From the NCBI RefSeq assembly GCF_002920635.1, contig NZ_PQSR01000062.1, positions 1 to 47,320 of the forward strand: 47,320 bases of DNA, written 5' to 3'. Below the pieces are notes generated by a model, which saw only the letters and a program-made list of their open reading frames with translations, made no database searches and had not been told where the DNA came from. The position numbers were made by a program, and so were the translations under genes. Position 1 is the stretch's first letter, and every line of letters begins with the position of its first letter. Positions 35,746 through 43,334 of the stretch are shown piece by piece. The stretch is from Streptomyces sp. Ru72 (GTDB taxonomy: Bacteria > Actinomycetota > Actinomycetes > Streptomycetales > Streptomycetaceae).

Positions 35746-37122
35746 ATGGCCGTGCCCCGGATCGTGATCGTCGGCGGCGGGTTCGCCGGCATGGAGACCG
35801 CGCGGCGACTCGAGCGGATTCTGGGGCCCGCCGAGGCGCGCCTCAGGCTCGTCGCGCCCTACAGCCACCAGCTCTATCTGCCCCTGCTGCCGCACGTCGC
35901 GTCGGGAATCCTCACCCCGCAGTCGGTCGCGGTCCCACTGCGCCGGCTGCTGCACCGTACGCTGCTCGTGCCGGGCCAGGCGGTCGGCGTCGATCCCTCC
36001 GCCAAGGCGGTGGTCGTGCACAAGATCAATGGCGAGACGACCGTCGAGCACTACGACTACCTGGTGCTGACGCCCGGCAGCGTCACGCGCCAGTTCGACA
36101 TCCCAGGGGTGGACCGGCACGCGGTGGGCATGAAGACGCTGGCCGAGGCGGCCTGGGTACGCGACCACGTCATCTCCCAGCTCGACCTCGCCGCGGCCAG
36201 TTCCGACCCGATCGAGCGCGAGACCCGGCTGCAGTTCGTGGTCGTCGGCGGCGGCTACGCCGGCACCGAGACGGCCGCCTATCTGCACCACCTCACCACC
36301 GCCGCCGTCAAGCGCTACCCGGGCCTGGACCCGTCCCTGGTGAAGTGGCACCTCGTCGACATCGCACCCAGGCTCATGCCGGAACTCGGCGACCGGCTGG
36401 GCGCGAAGGCGCTCGCCATCCTGGAGCGGCGCGGACTGCACGTCTCCCTCGGCGTCTCGGTCGCCGAGGCCACGGCGGACACCGTCACTCTCACCGACGG
36501 CCGCAAGCTGCGCTGCCACACCCTCATCTGGACCGCGGGCGTCGCCCCCAGCCCGCTGATCGCCACGCTGGACGCCGAGACCGACCGCGGCCGGCTGGTC
36601 GTCCGGGACGACCTGGCCGTGCGGGGCCTGGACGGCGTGTTCGCCCTCGGTGACGCCGCGGCGGTACCCGACCTCGCCAAGGGCCCCGACGCCATCTGCC
36701 CGCCGACCGCCCAGCACGCCATGCGCCAGGGCTGGAAGGCCGCGAAGAACGTCGCTGCGGCGCTGCGCGGCGCGCCGCTGACCCCCTACCGGCACCGGGA
36801 CCTCGGACTCGTCGTCGACCTCGGCGGCGTCCAAGCCGTGTCCAAACCGCTCGGCGTGGAACTGACCGGCCTCCCCGCGCAGGTCGTGGCGCGCGGGTAC
36901 CACGTGGGCGCCCTGCGCACGGTCCCGGCCCGCCTGCGCACCCTGACGAACTGGACGCTGAACGCGATGGCGGGCTACGACTTCGTGCGCACCGGCTTCC
37001 AGGCCGGGCGCCCGGCCACGCTCAAGGACTTCGAGCGGACCGACGCCTACCTCACGCCCGACCTGATCGCCTCGCACACGGCACCGAAGGCGGTCGATCG
37101 ACGGTCGACTGACGTCGACTGA
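35746..37122 (+). CDS. NAD(P)/FAD-dependent oxidoreductase, type II NADH dehydrogenase-like
   Basis: 458-residue flavoprotein that would pass electrons from NADH to quinone at the inner membrane face. FAD site VIVGGGFAGMETARRL at the N-terminus, YDYLVLTPGS, the NADH site VVVGGGYAGTETAAYL (about 165-180), and the late FAD contact VFALGDAAAVPD (about 300) with PPTAQHAMRQG. The C-terminal 60 residues lack a clear membrane helix but could be amphipathic. ATG 35746 after GGAGGGATCTGTC. It stands alone after the terminator of the sugar locus. A disulfide-reductase-like redox Cys pair is absent, supporting NDH-2 type. Confidence 0.82.
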   Translation: MAVPRIVIVGGGFAGMETARRLERILGPAEARLRLVAPYSHQLYLPLLPHVASGILTPQSVAVPLRRLLHRTLLVPGQAVGVDPSAKAVVVHKINGETTVEHYDYLVLTPGSVTRQFDIPGVDRHAVGMKTLAEAAWVRDHVISQLDLAAASSDPIERETRLQFVVVGGGYAGTETAAYLHHLTTAAVKRYPGLDPSLVKWHLVDIAPRLMPELGDRLGAKALAILERRGLHVSLGVSVAEATADTVTLTDGRKLRCHTLIWTAGVAPSPLIATLDAETDRGRLVVRDDLAVRGLDGVFALGDAAAVPDLAKGPDAICPPTAQHAMRQGWKAAKNVAAALRGAPLTPYRHRDLGLVVDLGGVQAVSKPLGVELTGLPAQVVARGYHVGALRTVPARLRTLTNWTLNAMAGYDFVRTGFQAGRPATLKDFERTDAYLTPDLIASHTAPKAVDRRSTDVD

Positions 37123-37124
37123 CG

Positions 37125-37178
37125 CGGGTCAGGTGCCGGTCGACCCGGGTCAGGTGCCGACCGGCACGGGTCAGGTGC
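37125..37178. repeat. Three 21-base-spaced direct repeats carrying tandem stop codons
   Basis: CGGGTCAGGTGC occurs at 37125-37136, 37146-37157 and 37167-37178, an exact 21-base period. On the minus strand each copy contains TGA in the frame of the neighbouring gene; the copy at 37167 supplies its actual stop codon. The array fills the 48 bases between two convergent genes. Confidence 0.75.
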
Positions 37179-37521
37179 GGTCGCCCTTCGGCTTGCCCTG
37201 CTGATCGGGTGTCCCGTGCGGCGGCGGGCTCATGGGTTCCGGCGAGGTCGCCGGCGACACGGGCGAGCCCCCACTGCTCCGGCTCGCCTCCGGACGCAGG
37301 CCCGCTGCGTCACCGGACGTCGGCTCGGCGCCGGCGCGCAACTGCTCCAGCCGGGCCGTGAGCAGCTCGGTCACCGGGACACGGCCCGCGTGCTCACGCT
37401 CGTACGAGAGCAGCTGCTCCACCTCGTCCGCGTTCAGAGCACGGATACGGCTCTCCAGGCTGCCGAGCGGCAGCTCGTCGTAGTCGGGCAGCGGCAGGGT
37501 GCCGCGGCCGGGCTCAGCCAT
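37171..37521 (-). CDS. Small conserved actinobacterial protein of unknown function
   Basis: 116 residues. The first 60 form a conserved unit LPLPDYDELPLGSLESRIRALNADEVEQLLSYEREHAGR followed by VTELLTARLEQLRAG, a pattern seen in small Streptomyces proteins and at the ends of mycobacterial lipid-droplet-associated proteins; the remainder is a disordered Pro/Ser/Gly tail. ATG 37521 precedes the ChaB-like gene's neighbourhood by 45 bases on the same strand, downstream of it. No function is proposed. Confidence 0.65.
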   Translation of the reverse strand: MAEPGRGTLPLPDYDELPLGSLESRIRALNADEVEQLLSYEREHAGRVPVTELLTARLEQLRAGAEPTSGDAAGLRPEASRSSGGSPVSPATSPEPMSPPPHGTPDQQGKPKGDRT

Positions 37522-37566
37522 GGATCTTCCCTTCCCTCTGTGCGACGGCCTGACGTGGGACGCGGC

Positions 37567-37971
37567 TCACCGCGACCGTGCGGACCGGGTACGCGAGCGG
37601 TTCTCCTTGCGGATCGCGTCCAGCAGCTCCGTCTTCGACATCCGGGACCGCCCGTCGATGCCCAGGCGCTGCGCGACGTGGTAGAGGTGCTCCTTCGAGG
37701 CGTTCTCGTCGACGCCCTCTCCGCTGCGCCCGCCCTGCTGCCGGGGCCGCGCCGACCGGGGGTCCGAGGGCCCCTTGCGGCCGCCCTCCTTGCGCTCCCA
37801 GTGGTCGCCGACCTTCTCGAAGGTGTGCTTGAGCGCGCCGTACGCCACCCGGTGCGCCCGCTCGCCCTCGCCGTAACTCTCGACCGCCGAGTCGTGCGCC
37901 TTGATCCAGGTGCGCTGCGCATCCCGGGAGGAGCGCTCCAGCGTCGACGGCAGTTCCTGTCGTCCGGGCAC
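37567..37971 (-). CDS. ChaB-domain protein with C-terminal Rho_N/SAP-like domain
   Basis: 134 residues. The N-terminal half is a ChaB domain: ELPSTLERSSRDAQRTWIKAHDSAVESYGEGERAHRVAYGALK (seen in part), linked by a charged 30-residue stretch to a small helical unit LYHVAQRLGIDGRSRMSKTELLDAIRK, typical of Rho N-terminal/SAP nucleic-acid-binding modules. GTG 37971 has an ideal GAGGAGGTGG site. ChaB was first linked to the ChaA cation antiporter, but actinobacterial versions are of unknown role; the nucleic-acid module suggests DNA or RNA contact. Confidence 0.75.
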   Translation of the reverse strand: MPGRQELPSTLERSSRDAQRTWIKAHDSAVESYGEGERAHRVAYGALKHTFEKVGDHWERKEGGRKGPSDPRSARPRQQGGRSGEGVDENASKEHLYHVAQRLGIDGRSRMSKTELLDAIRKENRSRTRSARSR

Positions 37972-38093
37972 GGATCCACCTCCTCGTCTCGTGGCTCTCT
38001 GTGCCCCACGAGTGCCCTGGGGCCCGACGGGAAAACGGGTGCAACCCCCGCGAACGCCGGTTTGACGGGGTCGCCATCGGCTACCCGCGCGGT

Positions 38094-38480
38094 GTGACAG
38101 CCACGACTTCGCACACGACTTCGCAGCAGGATCCGATTCGGTTTCTCGAGGATCGCTTCGCGTGCGCACAGGCGTGCACGGAGTGCGCGCGGGCGTGCGC
38201 CTTGCGCGCGAGCCTCGCCGAACCGGGCGGCACTCAGAGCCAGGAACGTCTGCGGCGCACGGGCATCATGTGCGCGGAGGTCTGCGACGCGACCTGCCGC
38301 GTGCTGTCCGCGCACGGCAGTCAGGACGAGGACGACATCCGCGGCCAGGTGACCTGGTGCCGGGCGGTCTGCCTGGACACCGCGCACGTCTTCGACGCGG
38401 ACCCGGGTGGCGAGGAGGGGGCGCGGGCCTGTCGCGCGGCCGCCCGGGCCTGTTCCGACTTCCTGGAGACCCTGGGCTGA
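38094..38480 (+). CDS. Cys-rich four-helix-bundle copper-binding protein (Csp-like)
   Basis: 128 residues with 11 cysteines in helix-facing CxxxC and CxxC spacing: CAQACTECARAC, CAEVCDATC, CRAVC and CRAAARAC. This is the pattern of cytosolic copper-storage proteins of the Csp3/DUF326 family, which line a four-helix bundle with thiols to hold Cu(I). No signal peptide, so cytosolic. Start GTG 38094; a longer in-frame extension lacks family character. The neighbourhood shows no copper exporter or CsoR, so a role in copper buffering rests on the motif alone. Confidence 0.75.
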   Translation: MTATTSHTTSQQDPIRFLEDRFACAQACTECARACALRASLAEPGGTQSQERLRRTGIMCAEVCDATCRVLSAHGSQDEDDIRGQVTWCRAVCLDTAHVFDADPGGEEGARACRAAARACSDFLETLG

Positions 38481-38495
38481 TTCGACCCGGCCACT

Positions 38496-38567
38496 GACTG
38501 GTCGTTCCGCACACCGACTGGTCGTTCGTACACCGACTGGTCGTTCCGGACGGCGGACTGGTCGTTC
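38496..38567. repeat. Four direct copies of a 12-mer upstream of the acyl-CoA dehydrogenase gene
   Basis: GACTGGTCGTTC begins at 38496, 38516, 38535 and 38556 (spacings 20, 19 and 21 bases). Copies two and three are preceded by ACACC or CACC, so the wider unit ACCGACTGGTCGTT has an A-n-CGAC-nn-GTCG-n-T dyad, like a TetR-type operator. They lie 103-174 bases before the GTG of the dehydrogenase gene. Confidence 0.75.
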
Positions 38568-38669
38568 TGGACGCCCCGCCGGGCATTCCCCTCCCTCGGC
38601 ATTCCCAATTTCTGGAACACGTTCTACGGTGTCCGCCGTCAGGACCGGCCCGGGGAGCCTGGAGGCGCC

Positions 38670-39665
38670 GTGCATCTCGACTACACGCCCGAGCAGCAGC
38701 GGCTGCGCAACGAGCTGCGCGGGTACTTCGCGCGGCTGGTGCCCGCGGGTGCCTACGCCCGGCACACCGACCCGGCGGAGCAGAAGCGGTTCTACCGCGA
38801 CACCATCCGCCGTCTCGGCGGTGACGGATGGCTGGGCGTGGGCTGGCCGAAGGAGTACGGCGGGCGCGGGATGACCGCCATGGAGCAGTTCGTCTTCTTC
38901 GACGAGGCCGCCCAGGCGGGAGTCCCGCTGCCACTGATGTCGCTCAACACCGTCGGTCCGACGCTCATACGGTTCGGCACGGACGAGCAGAAGGACTACT
39001 TCCTGCCGAGGATCCTCTCCGGGGAGATCGACTTCGCGATCGGCTACAGCGAGCCCGGCGCCGGCACCGACCTCGCCTCCCTGAAGACCCGAGCGGTCCG
39101 CGAGGGCGAGGTGTACGTGGTGAACGGGCAGAAGATCTGGACTGTCTCCCGCCGCGTGGGCGAGGAGAACCACGGCTGGCGGCTGATCACGAACCAGTTC
39201 AACCACGAGCGCGTCACCCTCGCCGCCCACGGCACCATGGCCGTCCGCGCCCTGCACGACGTGCAGCGCTGGGCCACGGAGACCACGCTCACCGACGGCC
39301 GCCGGGTGATCGACCTGTCCTGGGTGCGCCGCCGCCTGGCCCTGACGCACACGAAGCTGGACGCCATGAAGCTGCTGAACTGGCAGATGGTGAGCGCGGT
39401 CGAGGAGGGCACGCTCACCCCGCAGGAGGCGTCCGCGGTCAAGGTCTACGGCTCCGAGGCCCGCCGTGACGCCTACGCGTGGCTGATGGAGGTCCTGGCG
39501 GCCGCGGGGCCGCTGAAGGAGGGCTCGGCGGGCGCCGCGCTCCACGGTGAACTGGAGCGCGGCTACCGCTCGGCGGTGATCTTCACCTTCGGCGGCGGGA
39601 ACAACGAGATCCAGCACGAGATCATTTCCTGGATCGGCCTCGGCATGCCCCGCGTGCGCAGGTGA
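38670..39665 (+). CDS. Acyl-CoA dehydrogenase with internal in-frame deletion
   Basis: Flavoenzyme that oxidises acyl-CoA at C2-C3. N-terminal helical domain, then GYSEPGAGTDLASL and NGQKIWT, as usual. Directly after IWT (near 39141) the sequence jumps to VSRRVGEENHGWRLITNQFNHERV, a block that in relatives comes about 60-70 residues later. The missing part is the central beta-domain that covers the flavin. The C-terminal bundle (DAMKLLNWQ, YGSEARRDAY, GGGNNEIQHEIISWIGLGMPR) is intact. The 331-residue length against about 390-400 fits the loss. GTG 38670 has GGAGG nine bases ahead. The protein is probably inactive unless the gap is an assembly artefact. Confidence 0.75.
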   Translation: MHLDYTPEQQRLRNELRGYFARLVPAGAYARHTDPAEQKRFYRDTIRRLGGDGWLGVGWPKEYGGRGMTAMEQFVFFDEAAQAGVPLPLMSLNTVGPTLIRFGTDEQKDYFLPRILSGEIDFAIGYSEPGAGTDLASLKTRAVREGEVYVVNGQKIWTVSRRVGEENHGWRLITNQFNHERVTLAAHGTMAVRALHDVQRWATETTLTDGRRVIDLSWVRRRLALTHTKLDAMKLLNWQMVSAVEEGTLTPQEASAVKVYGSEARRDAYAWLMEVLAAAGPLKEGSAGAALHGELERGYRSAVIFTFGGGNNEIQHEIISWIGLGMPRVRR

Positions 39666-39732
39666 CGACCTGTGACGAGGATTTTCAGTAGGCACAGAAG
39701 AGGGATGGCTGGCACCACGATCACAGGTGTTG

Positions 39733-39897
39733 TCAGAGGTGCCGGCGCATCACCTCGATGCATGTGGATCGGGCCGCGTTCGATCGGTCCCGGGGTACGG
39801 GATTCCGAGGTTCATGCCGCGCCTGCTCGGGCAGGGGCTTGCCGGTCCGGTCGGGGAAGGCAGGAGCTGTGTCGAGCCAGTAGGGGATCTGCTTCAT
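39733..39897 (-). pseudogene. N-terminal remnant of a FAD-dependent amine/amino-acid oxidase
   Basis: From ATG 39897 the frame reads MKQIPYWLDTAPAFP and then GKPLPEQA, the characteristic lead of DadA/glycine-oxidase-like flavoproteins, just before the place where the ADP-binding GxGxxG strand should begin. At about 39822 the similarity ends and the frame runs into unrelated, Arg/His-rich sequence to a stop at 39733. It lies 56 bases after the HAD gene on the same strand, as a next operon gene would. A C-terminal remnant of the same kind of enzyme lies at 46430-46555. Confidence 0.6.
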
Positions 39898-39953
39898 GAC
39901 GTACGTCCTCGGGTCTTCTGGTAGTCCAGGGGGGTGTTGTCCGGGTCCCCGCT

Positions 39954-40637
39954 TCAGCAGCCGAGCAGGGCCGGCAGGCCGGACAGGTCGGGCAGCTCGT
40001 CGAAGGGCTGGTAGTCGGCGCTGCCGCGGGCGCCGATGGAGCCGTTGTGGCCGTAGCGGTTGATCCACACGCGGCGAGCGAGGCCGAGGTCGCGGGTGGG
40101 GATGAGGTCGTACTCCCAGCCCTGGGCGACGTGGATGACCTGGGCGGGGTCGATGTCCATGGTCTGGAAGGCGTACTCGAAGGTCTGCCGGGACGGCTTG
40201 TACGCCTTGGCCTGCTGGGCGGTGATGACATGGTCGAACTCGACGCCCATGTTGGCCAGGTTCTGGGCGATGAGGTCGTCGTCCGTGTTGGAGATGATGG
40301 CGATCTCGTACCGGGACTTCAGCGCCCGCAGGGCGGCCGGGACCTCGGGGTGGGGGCCGAAGGTGGGCACGGCCGCGACCAGGGCCTCGCCGTCGGACTG
40401 CCGGTACTCCAGGCCGTGCAGACGCATCGCTGTCTCCAGGCTGGCGGGCAGCAGCTCGCGGAAGGGGCGGTATGCCTCCAGGACGGCGTGGAACCGCATG
40501 ATGCGGAAGTCGTCGAGGAACTCGTCGACGTTCAGACGGTCCAGGTCCAGCCGGTCGGCCAGGACTTTCAGCGTGGTGGGGCCGAGCTGGAAGTCGACCA
40601 GGGTGCCGTAGGCATCGAAGGTGACGATCTGGCGCAT
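39954..40637 (-). CDS. HAD-superfamily hydrolase, haloacid dehalogenase type II
   Basis: 227 residues of the 2-haloacid dehalogenase-like group. Nucleophile Asp in VTFDAYGTLVDF, the SNTDDDLI loop (motif II), Lys in AYKPSRQTFEYA (motif III) and acidic motif IV at WEYDLIPTRDLGL with RVWINRYGH. Such proteins in amine or purine catabolic clusters often act as phosphatases or dehalogenases of unknown substrate. ATG 40637 is chosen from the conserved MRQIVTFDAYG; an extension of 11 residues is possible. It is separated by about 340 bases from the left regulatory module. Confidence 0.85.
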   Translation of the reverse strand: MRQIVTFDAYGTLVDFQLGPTTLKVLADRLDLDRLNVDEFLDDFRIMRFHAVLEAYRPFRELLPASLETAMRLHGLEYRQSDGEALVAAVPTFGPHPEVPAALRALKSRYEIAIISNTDDDLIAQNLANMGVEFDHVITAQQAKAYKPSRQTFEYAFQTMDIDPAQVIHVAQGWEYDLIPTRDLGLARRVWINRYGHNGSIGARGSADYQPFDELPDLSGLPALLGC

Positions 40638-41235
40638 GATATTAAACCCCTTTACGGGCATATGGGACATTCCGCTTGCCGGGAGTCACGATCTCGTCGA
40701 GTGCGGCCAGGTCGGCCGCATCGGAAGTTCAGGAGGCTGCCGCCGGCGTTGGGGCGGCGACCTGTTTAGGGGGCCTGGGGGCTGAGGAGGTGCCCGAGGG
40801 GCCGCCGCTGGAGGACGAGCCCCCGAACACGACGGGGACGGCGAATGCTGATCAGGTAGTCGGCGGCAGCATCATTGCTGCTCCGATGCGATGAGCCTCT
40901 CTCCGGCTTGAGGCGATGCGTCAGTGAAGCACTGCGGAGAATCCGGCGACAAGGGACGTGAGGCCGCGAGATCGACTGCGTATTTTGTGCCTGTGCACAA
41001 TTTCCTGTCAGGGTCCGATGCAGTTCCGCTCGAACCGAATGGTCTCTGAGAGGCACCGCGAGCGGCTCCGGACTGCGGCCGCTCGGCGCCGCTGCCCGGC
41101 GGCGCGACCGGGCTGTCGGCCGCCAAGGCTGCCGTCCACATGAAGGGCATGCGGCCTCTGACCGACGCGCTTCGGCTCCAGCTCTCCCGGTCGCGGCCCC
41201 GGCCGGTTGCCTCGTCCCGTCCAGCGATCGGTGGA
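40638..41235. other. Intergenic region with left regulatory module and a degraded coding frame
   Basis: 598 bases. 40893-41001 is the left copy of a duplicated module (see next entry). Between it and the HAD gene, the minus strand from about 40889 reads IGAAMMLPPTT, then an in-frame TGA, then FAVPVVFGGSSSS to a stop at about 40769; the hydrophobic character and frame continuity suggest the end of a lost membrane-protein gene, though it is not identified. Nothing clear is seen in 41010-41235. Confidence 0.35.
40893..41001 (-). promoter_or_regulatory. Left copy of duplicated ~110-base regulatory module
   Basis: Read on the minus strand it begins ATTGTGCACAGGCACAAAAT, continues through GTCGAT, CGCGGCCTC, CGTCCCTTGT and the dyad CCGGATTCTCCG, and ends in GGAGAGAGGCTC. 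The copy at 42549-42660 on the plus strand matches it at roughly 85% by eye. TTGTGCACA(A/G) and CGGA-gaa-TCCG are the two palindromic elements retained in both. It faces outward, toward the HAD gene. Confidence 0.7.
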
Positions 41236-42453
41236 TCAGGACATCGTCGCCCGGAAGCGGGCGCCCGCGTCCGTCTCCAGCCAAGCCAGGGCGAGGACCA
41301 GCCGGGCGGCATCGTTCGGTCGGGACAGCTTCAGCCCGGTCGCCTCTTCCGCAGCCTGCAGGCGATTGCCCACCGTGTTCCGGTGACGGTAGGTGCGTGC
41401 GGCCACCTCGGCGACCGAGCCCAGGTCGAGGTACCAGCGCAGGGTCTCGACGATGCTGTCGCGGTCGCGCAGCTCGAGCAGTGGGCGCAGCACGCCGGTG
41501 GCCATCGCACCGGTGAGCTCCTCCTGCGCCGACATGATCGCCCCGATCCAGTGACCCTCCACGTGCCGCACTCCGGGCTGCGCGGAGCTGCGGATCGCGG
41601 CACGTGCGAACCGGATGCCCCGCGCCGTCAGCGCCAGGCCGGGGACTTCCGCGACGCCGCAGCGCCACGGGGCGAACGGCCGCAGCATGGCAAGCATGGC
41701 CTCTTCATCGCGCCGTCCGTGACCGATGATGCCGAGGAGCTCGTCGCCCATCCATCCGAAGTGACGCAGCAGGCCGCCCCGACGCAGCGCGTCGTCGACC
41801 TGGGACACAGCCGGGTCCCCGGTAGGAACGGATTCGACTACGACCACGGTCAGGGCGACGTTCTCGGAGAAGCCCAGCAACGTGGAGGCCTCGGCGACGA
41901 TGGAGGGATCCTGCTCCCCTTCCAGGACCAGGCGGGTGAAGGCGCGGTTGCGCACCTCCGTACGATGGCTCGCCAGGTCGCGCTCGGTGCGGCGGTAGGC
42001 GTCGACGACCTCGACGCTGTTGGCGTCCGTCGCCTCCCAGACGCGGATCAACCCGTCGAGGAAGTCGGGATCGGCGCTGATGCCACGTGCTCGCCCCTCT
42101 GCGAGCACGGCCTCCCACAGGGTCCTGAGGTCCAGCTGGAAGGAGTGCATCAGAGCGGTCAGGGGAAACGCCTGCTCCGCTCGCTCGCGTCCCACGTCCT
42201 CGGTGGCGCGCGAGACCGTCCGGGGCACGGGACCGCCGGCCAGCCGGGTCAGGGCGAGTTCGAGGGTTCGTCGCATCCCCTCCCGTTTCTGGACCGGGTC
42301 CCAGTCCGCCGATGCGTAGGCGGGCTCCTCGGCTTCCAGTCGTTCGAGAGCACGAGAGGTCAGTTCGTCGAGTCGTTCCTCGAGGAGCCGGCGCGCGATC
42401 GCCTGCACGGCGTCGTGGCGGGCCCCGCCCTGACGGCGTCCCGGGCCGCTCAT
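41236..42453 (-). CDS. PucR/CdaR-type transcriptional regulator
   Basis: 405-residue regulator with the PucR C-terminal HTH: YLDLGSVAEVAARTYRHRNTVGNRLQAAEE (about 345-375), and a GGDEF-like/CdaR mid-domain (NVALTVVVVES...RHFGWMGDELLGIIG). The N-terminal 150 residues are helical and may sense a ligand. Start ATG 42453 has GAGAGG nine bases upstream. Such proteins activate purine or amine/amino-acid catabolic genes when substrate is present. It stands in the middle of the cluster, flanked by two copies of one regulatory module, which are its probable targets. Confidence 0.85.
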   Translation of the reverse strand: MSGPGRRQGGARHDAVQAIARRLLEERLDELTSRALERLEAEEPAYASADWDPVQKREGMRRTLELALTRLAGGPVPRTVSRATEDVGRERAEQAFPLTALMHSFQLDLRTLWEAVLAEGRARGISADPDFLDGLIRVWEATDANSVEVVDAYRRTERDLASHRTEVRNRAFTRLVLEGEQDPSIVAEASTLLGFSENVALTVVVVESVPTGDPAVSQVDDALRRGGLLRHFGWMGDELLGIIGHGRRDEEAMLAMLRPFAPWRCGVAEVPGLALTARGIRFARAAIRSSAQPGVRHVEGHWIGAIMSAQEELTGAMATGVLRPLLELRDRDSIVETLRWYLDLGSVAEVAARTYRHRNTVGNRLQAAEEATGLKLSRPNDAARLVLALAWLETDAGARFRATMS

Positions 42454-42548
42454 GAGGACCGCCTCTCCCGACGACAGCCGTCACCGGACGGATCCGGGGC
42501 CGTCTCCGGGTGATGCCGCTGACATGCCGGTGGGGCTTCCTGGCAGTG

Positions 42549-42660
42549 ATTGTGCACAAGCACAAAATACGGGGTCGATGTCGCGGCCTCGCGTCCCTTG
42601 TTGCCGGATTCTCCGCGGTGTTTCATCTGACGCATCACCTCGGGCTGGAGAAAGCTCGTG
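42549..42660 (+). promoter_or_regulatory. Right copy of duplicated ~110-base regulatory module
   Basis: Reads ATTGTGCACAAGCACAAAAT at 42549-42568, then the same blocks as the left copy (GTCGAT, CGCGGCCTC, CGTCCCTTGT, CCGGATTCTCCG, CTGACGCATC), ending in GGAGAAAG, which is a good ribosome site for ATG 42663. It faces rightward toward the fusion gene, and its near end is about 96 bases upstream of the pucR start, so it may also serve pucR. Confidence 0.7.
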
Positions 42661-42662
42661 AC

Positions 42663-42728
42663 ATGACCACGCACGTGGAGCAGCTATGGCACTTCCGTAA
42701 GCATCTGATCCTCAGTCCGTCACCTTGA
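42663..42728 (+). pseudogene. Short frame with good ribosome site, probably start of a lost gene
   Basis: ATG 42663 follows GGAGAAAG by nine bases and reads MTTHVEQLWHFRKHL for 21 codons to TGA 42726-42728. Because the left module copy carries the same ribosome-site region without an ATG, this looks like the first codons of an ancestral gene whose body is gone. A leader peptide is the alternative. Confidence 0.35.
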
Positions 42729-42943
42729 GTAGGCGCTGCTGAGGACGCCGCGTTCCTCGGGTCAGTGTCAGCGGTTCGCCAGGCAGAGCGGGATCGAGAT
42801 CACCCAGGACTCCCCAGAGACTACGTCGAGCTCAAGGCGAGGGTCGAGGACCATGAGGACACCGCTGGATCCCGCCCAGGCGCTGCGCGGGGTGCTCGCC
42901 GCCAACGTCACCTGGGACGTCATAACCGCCGCCGCGTGAGCAG

Positions 42944-43300
42944 ATGACCGGTCTCGATGAGCGCTCCGCCTTTGACGGACGGCTTACCTCGGACCTGATG
43001 CCGACCAGGTGCTGGAGCCCGTCCTGGCCCGGGCCCGTGCGGCCGTCGGAGTGGGGCATCGAGGCGAAGCACCGAACGGGGGAGTTCGCCCTGGACCTGT
43101 CGGTCGTCGACTTGGCCAAGGCCTGCGCAGCCCGTGAAGCGATCGAGACACAGCCGCGGCGGCTCTGCCCGCCGCCCCCGGGAACCGCAATCGATCGGAC
43201 CGTCCGGGAACTGGCTGACAGCGTCGCGCAAAGCCGACACGGGTGGCGGCGGGGGACTGGCCCCGACCTGAGCGTCGTGACACAGGCCCACGGTGAGTGA
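42944..43300 (+). pseudogene. Coding-like frame of 118 codons, unrecognised
   Basis: The middle part (about codons 20-70, with EWGIEAKHRTGEF and LDLSVVDLAKACAARE) has the strong G/C third positions of Streptomyces genes, but both ends do not, and no ribosome site precedes ATG 42944. No family is recognised. It ends 35 bases before the fusion gene. With the short frame at 42663 and a coding-like stretch at 42780-42940 in other frames, it suggests that 42661-43300 is made of decayed gene pieces. Confidence 0.3.
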
Positions 43301-43334
43301 TGAGCGACTTGACGACGAGAGAGAGAACGCACCG

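Noticed and set aside
38496..38567. CRISPR array
   Set aside because: Repeats are only 12 bases with 7-9 base gaps and no cas genes; the pattern fits operator repeats.
39666..39732. Insertion sequence at the oxidase breakpoint
   Set aside because: No transposase frame or terminal inverted repeats were found near 39822 or 46430.
40676..40894. Plus-strand 72-codon frame
   Set aside because: No ribosome site, composition unlike a Streptomyces gene, and better explained by a degraded frame on the other strand.
41140..42513. Plus-strand 457-codon frame over pucR
   Set aside because: Antisense shadow of the PucR gene, whose HTH and start are clear.
42549..42700. Glycine or other known riboswitch in the duplicated module
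   Set aside because: GGAGAAAG/GGAGAGAG recalls the glycine aptamer start, but the required downstream GCCGAAGGAGCAA-like block is missing in both copies.
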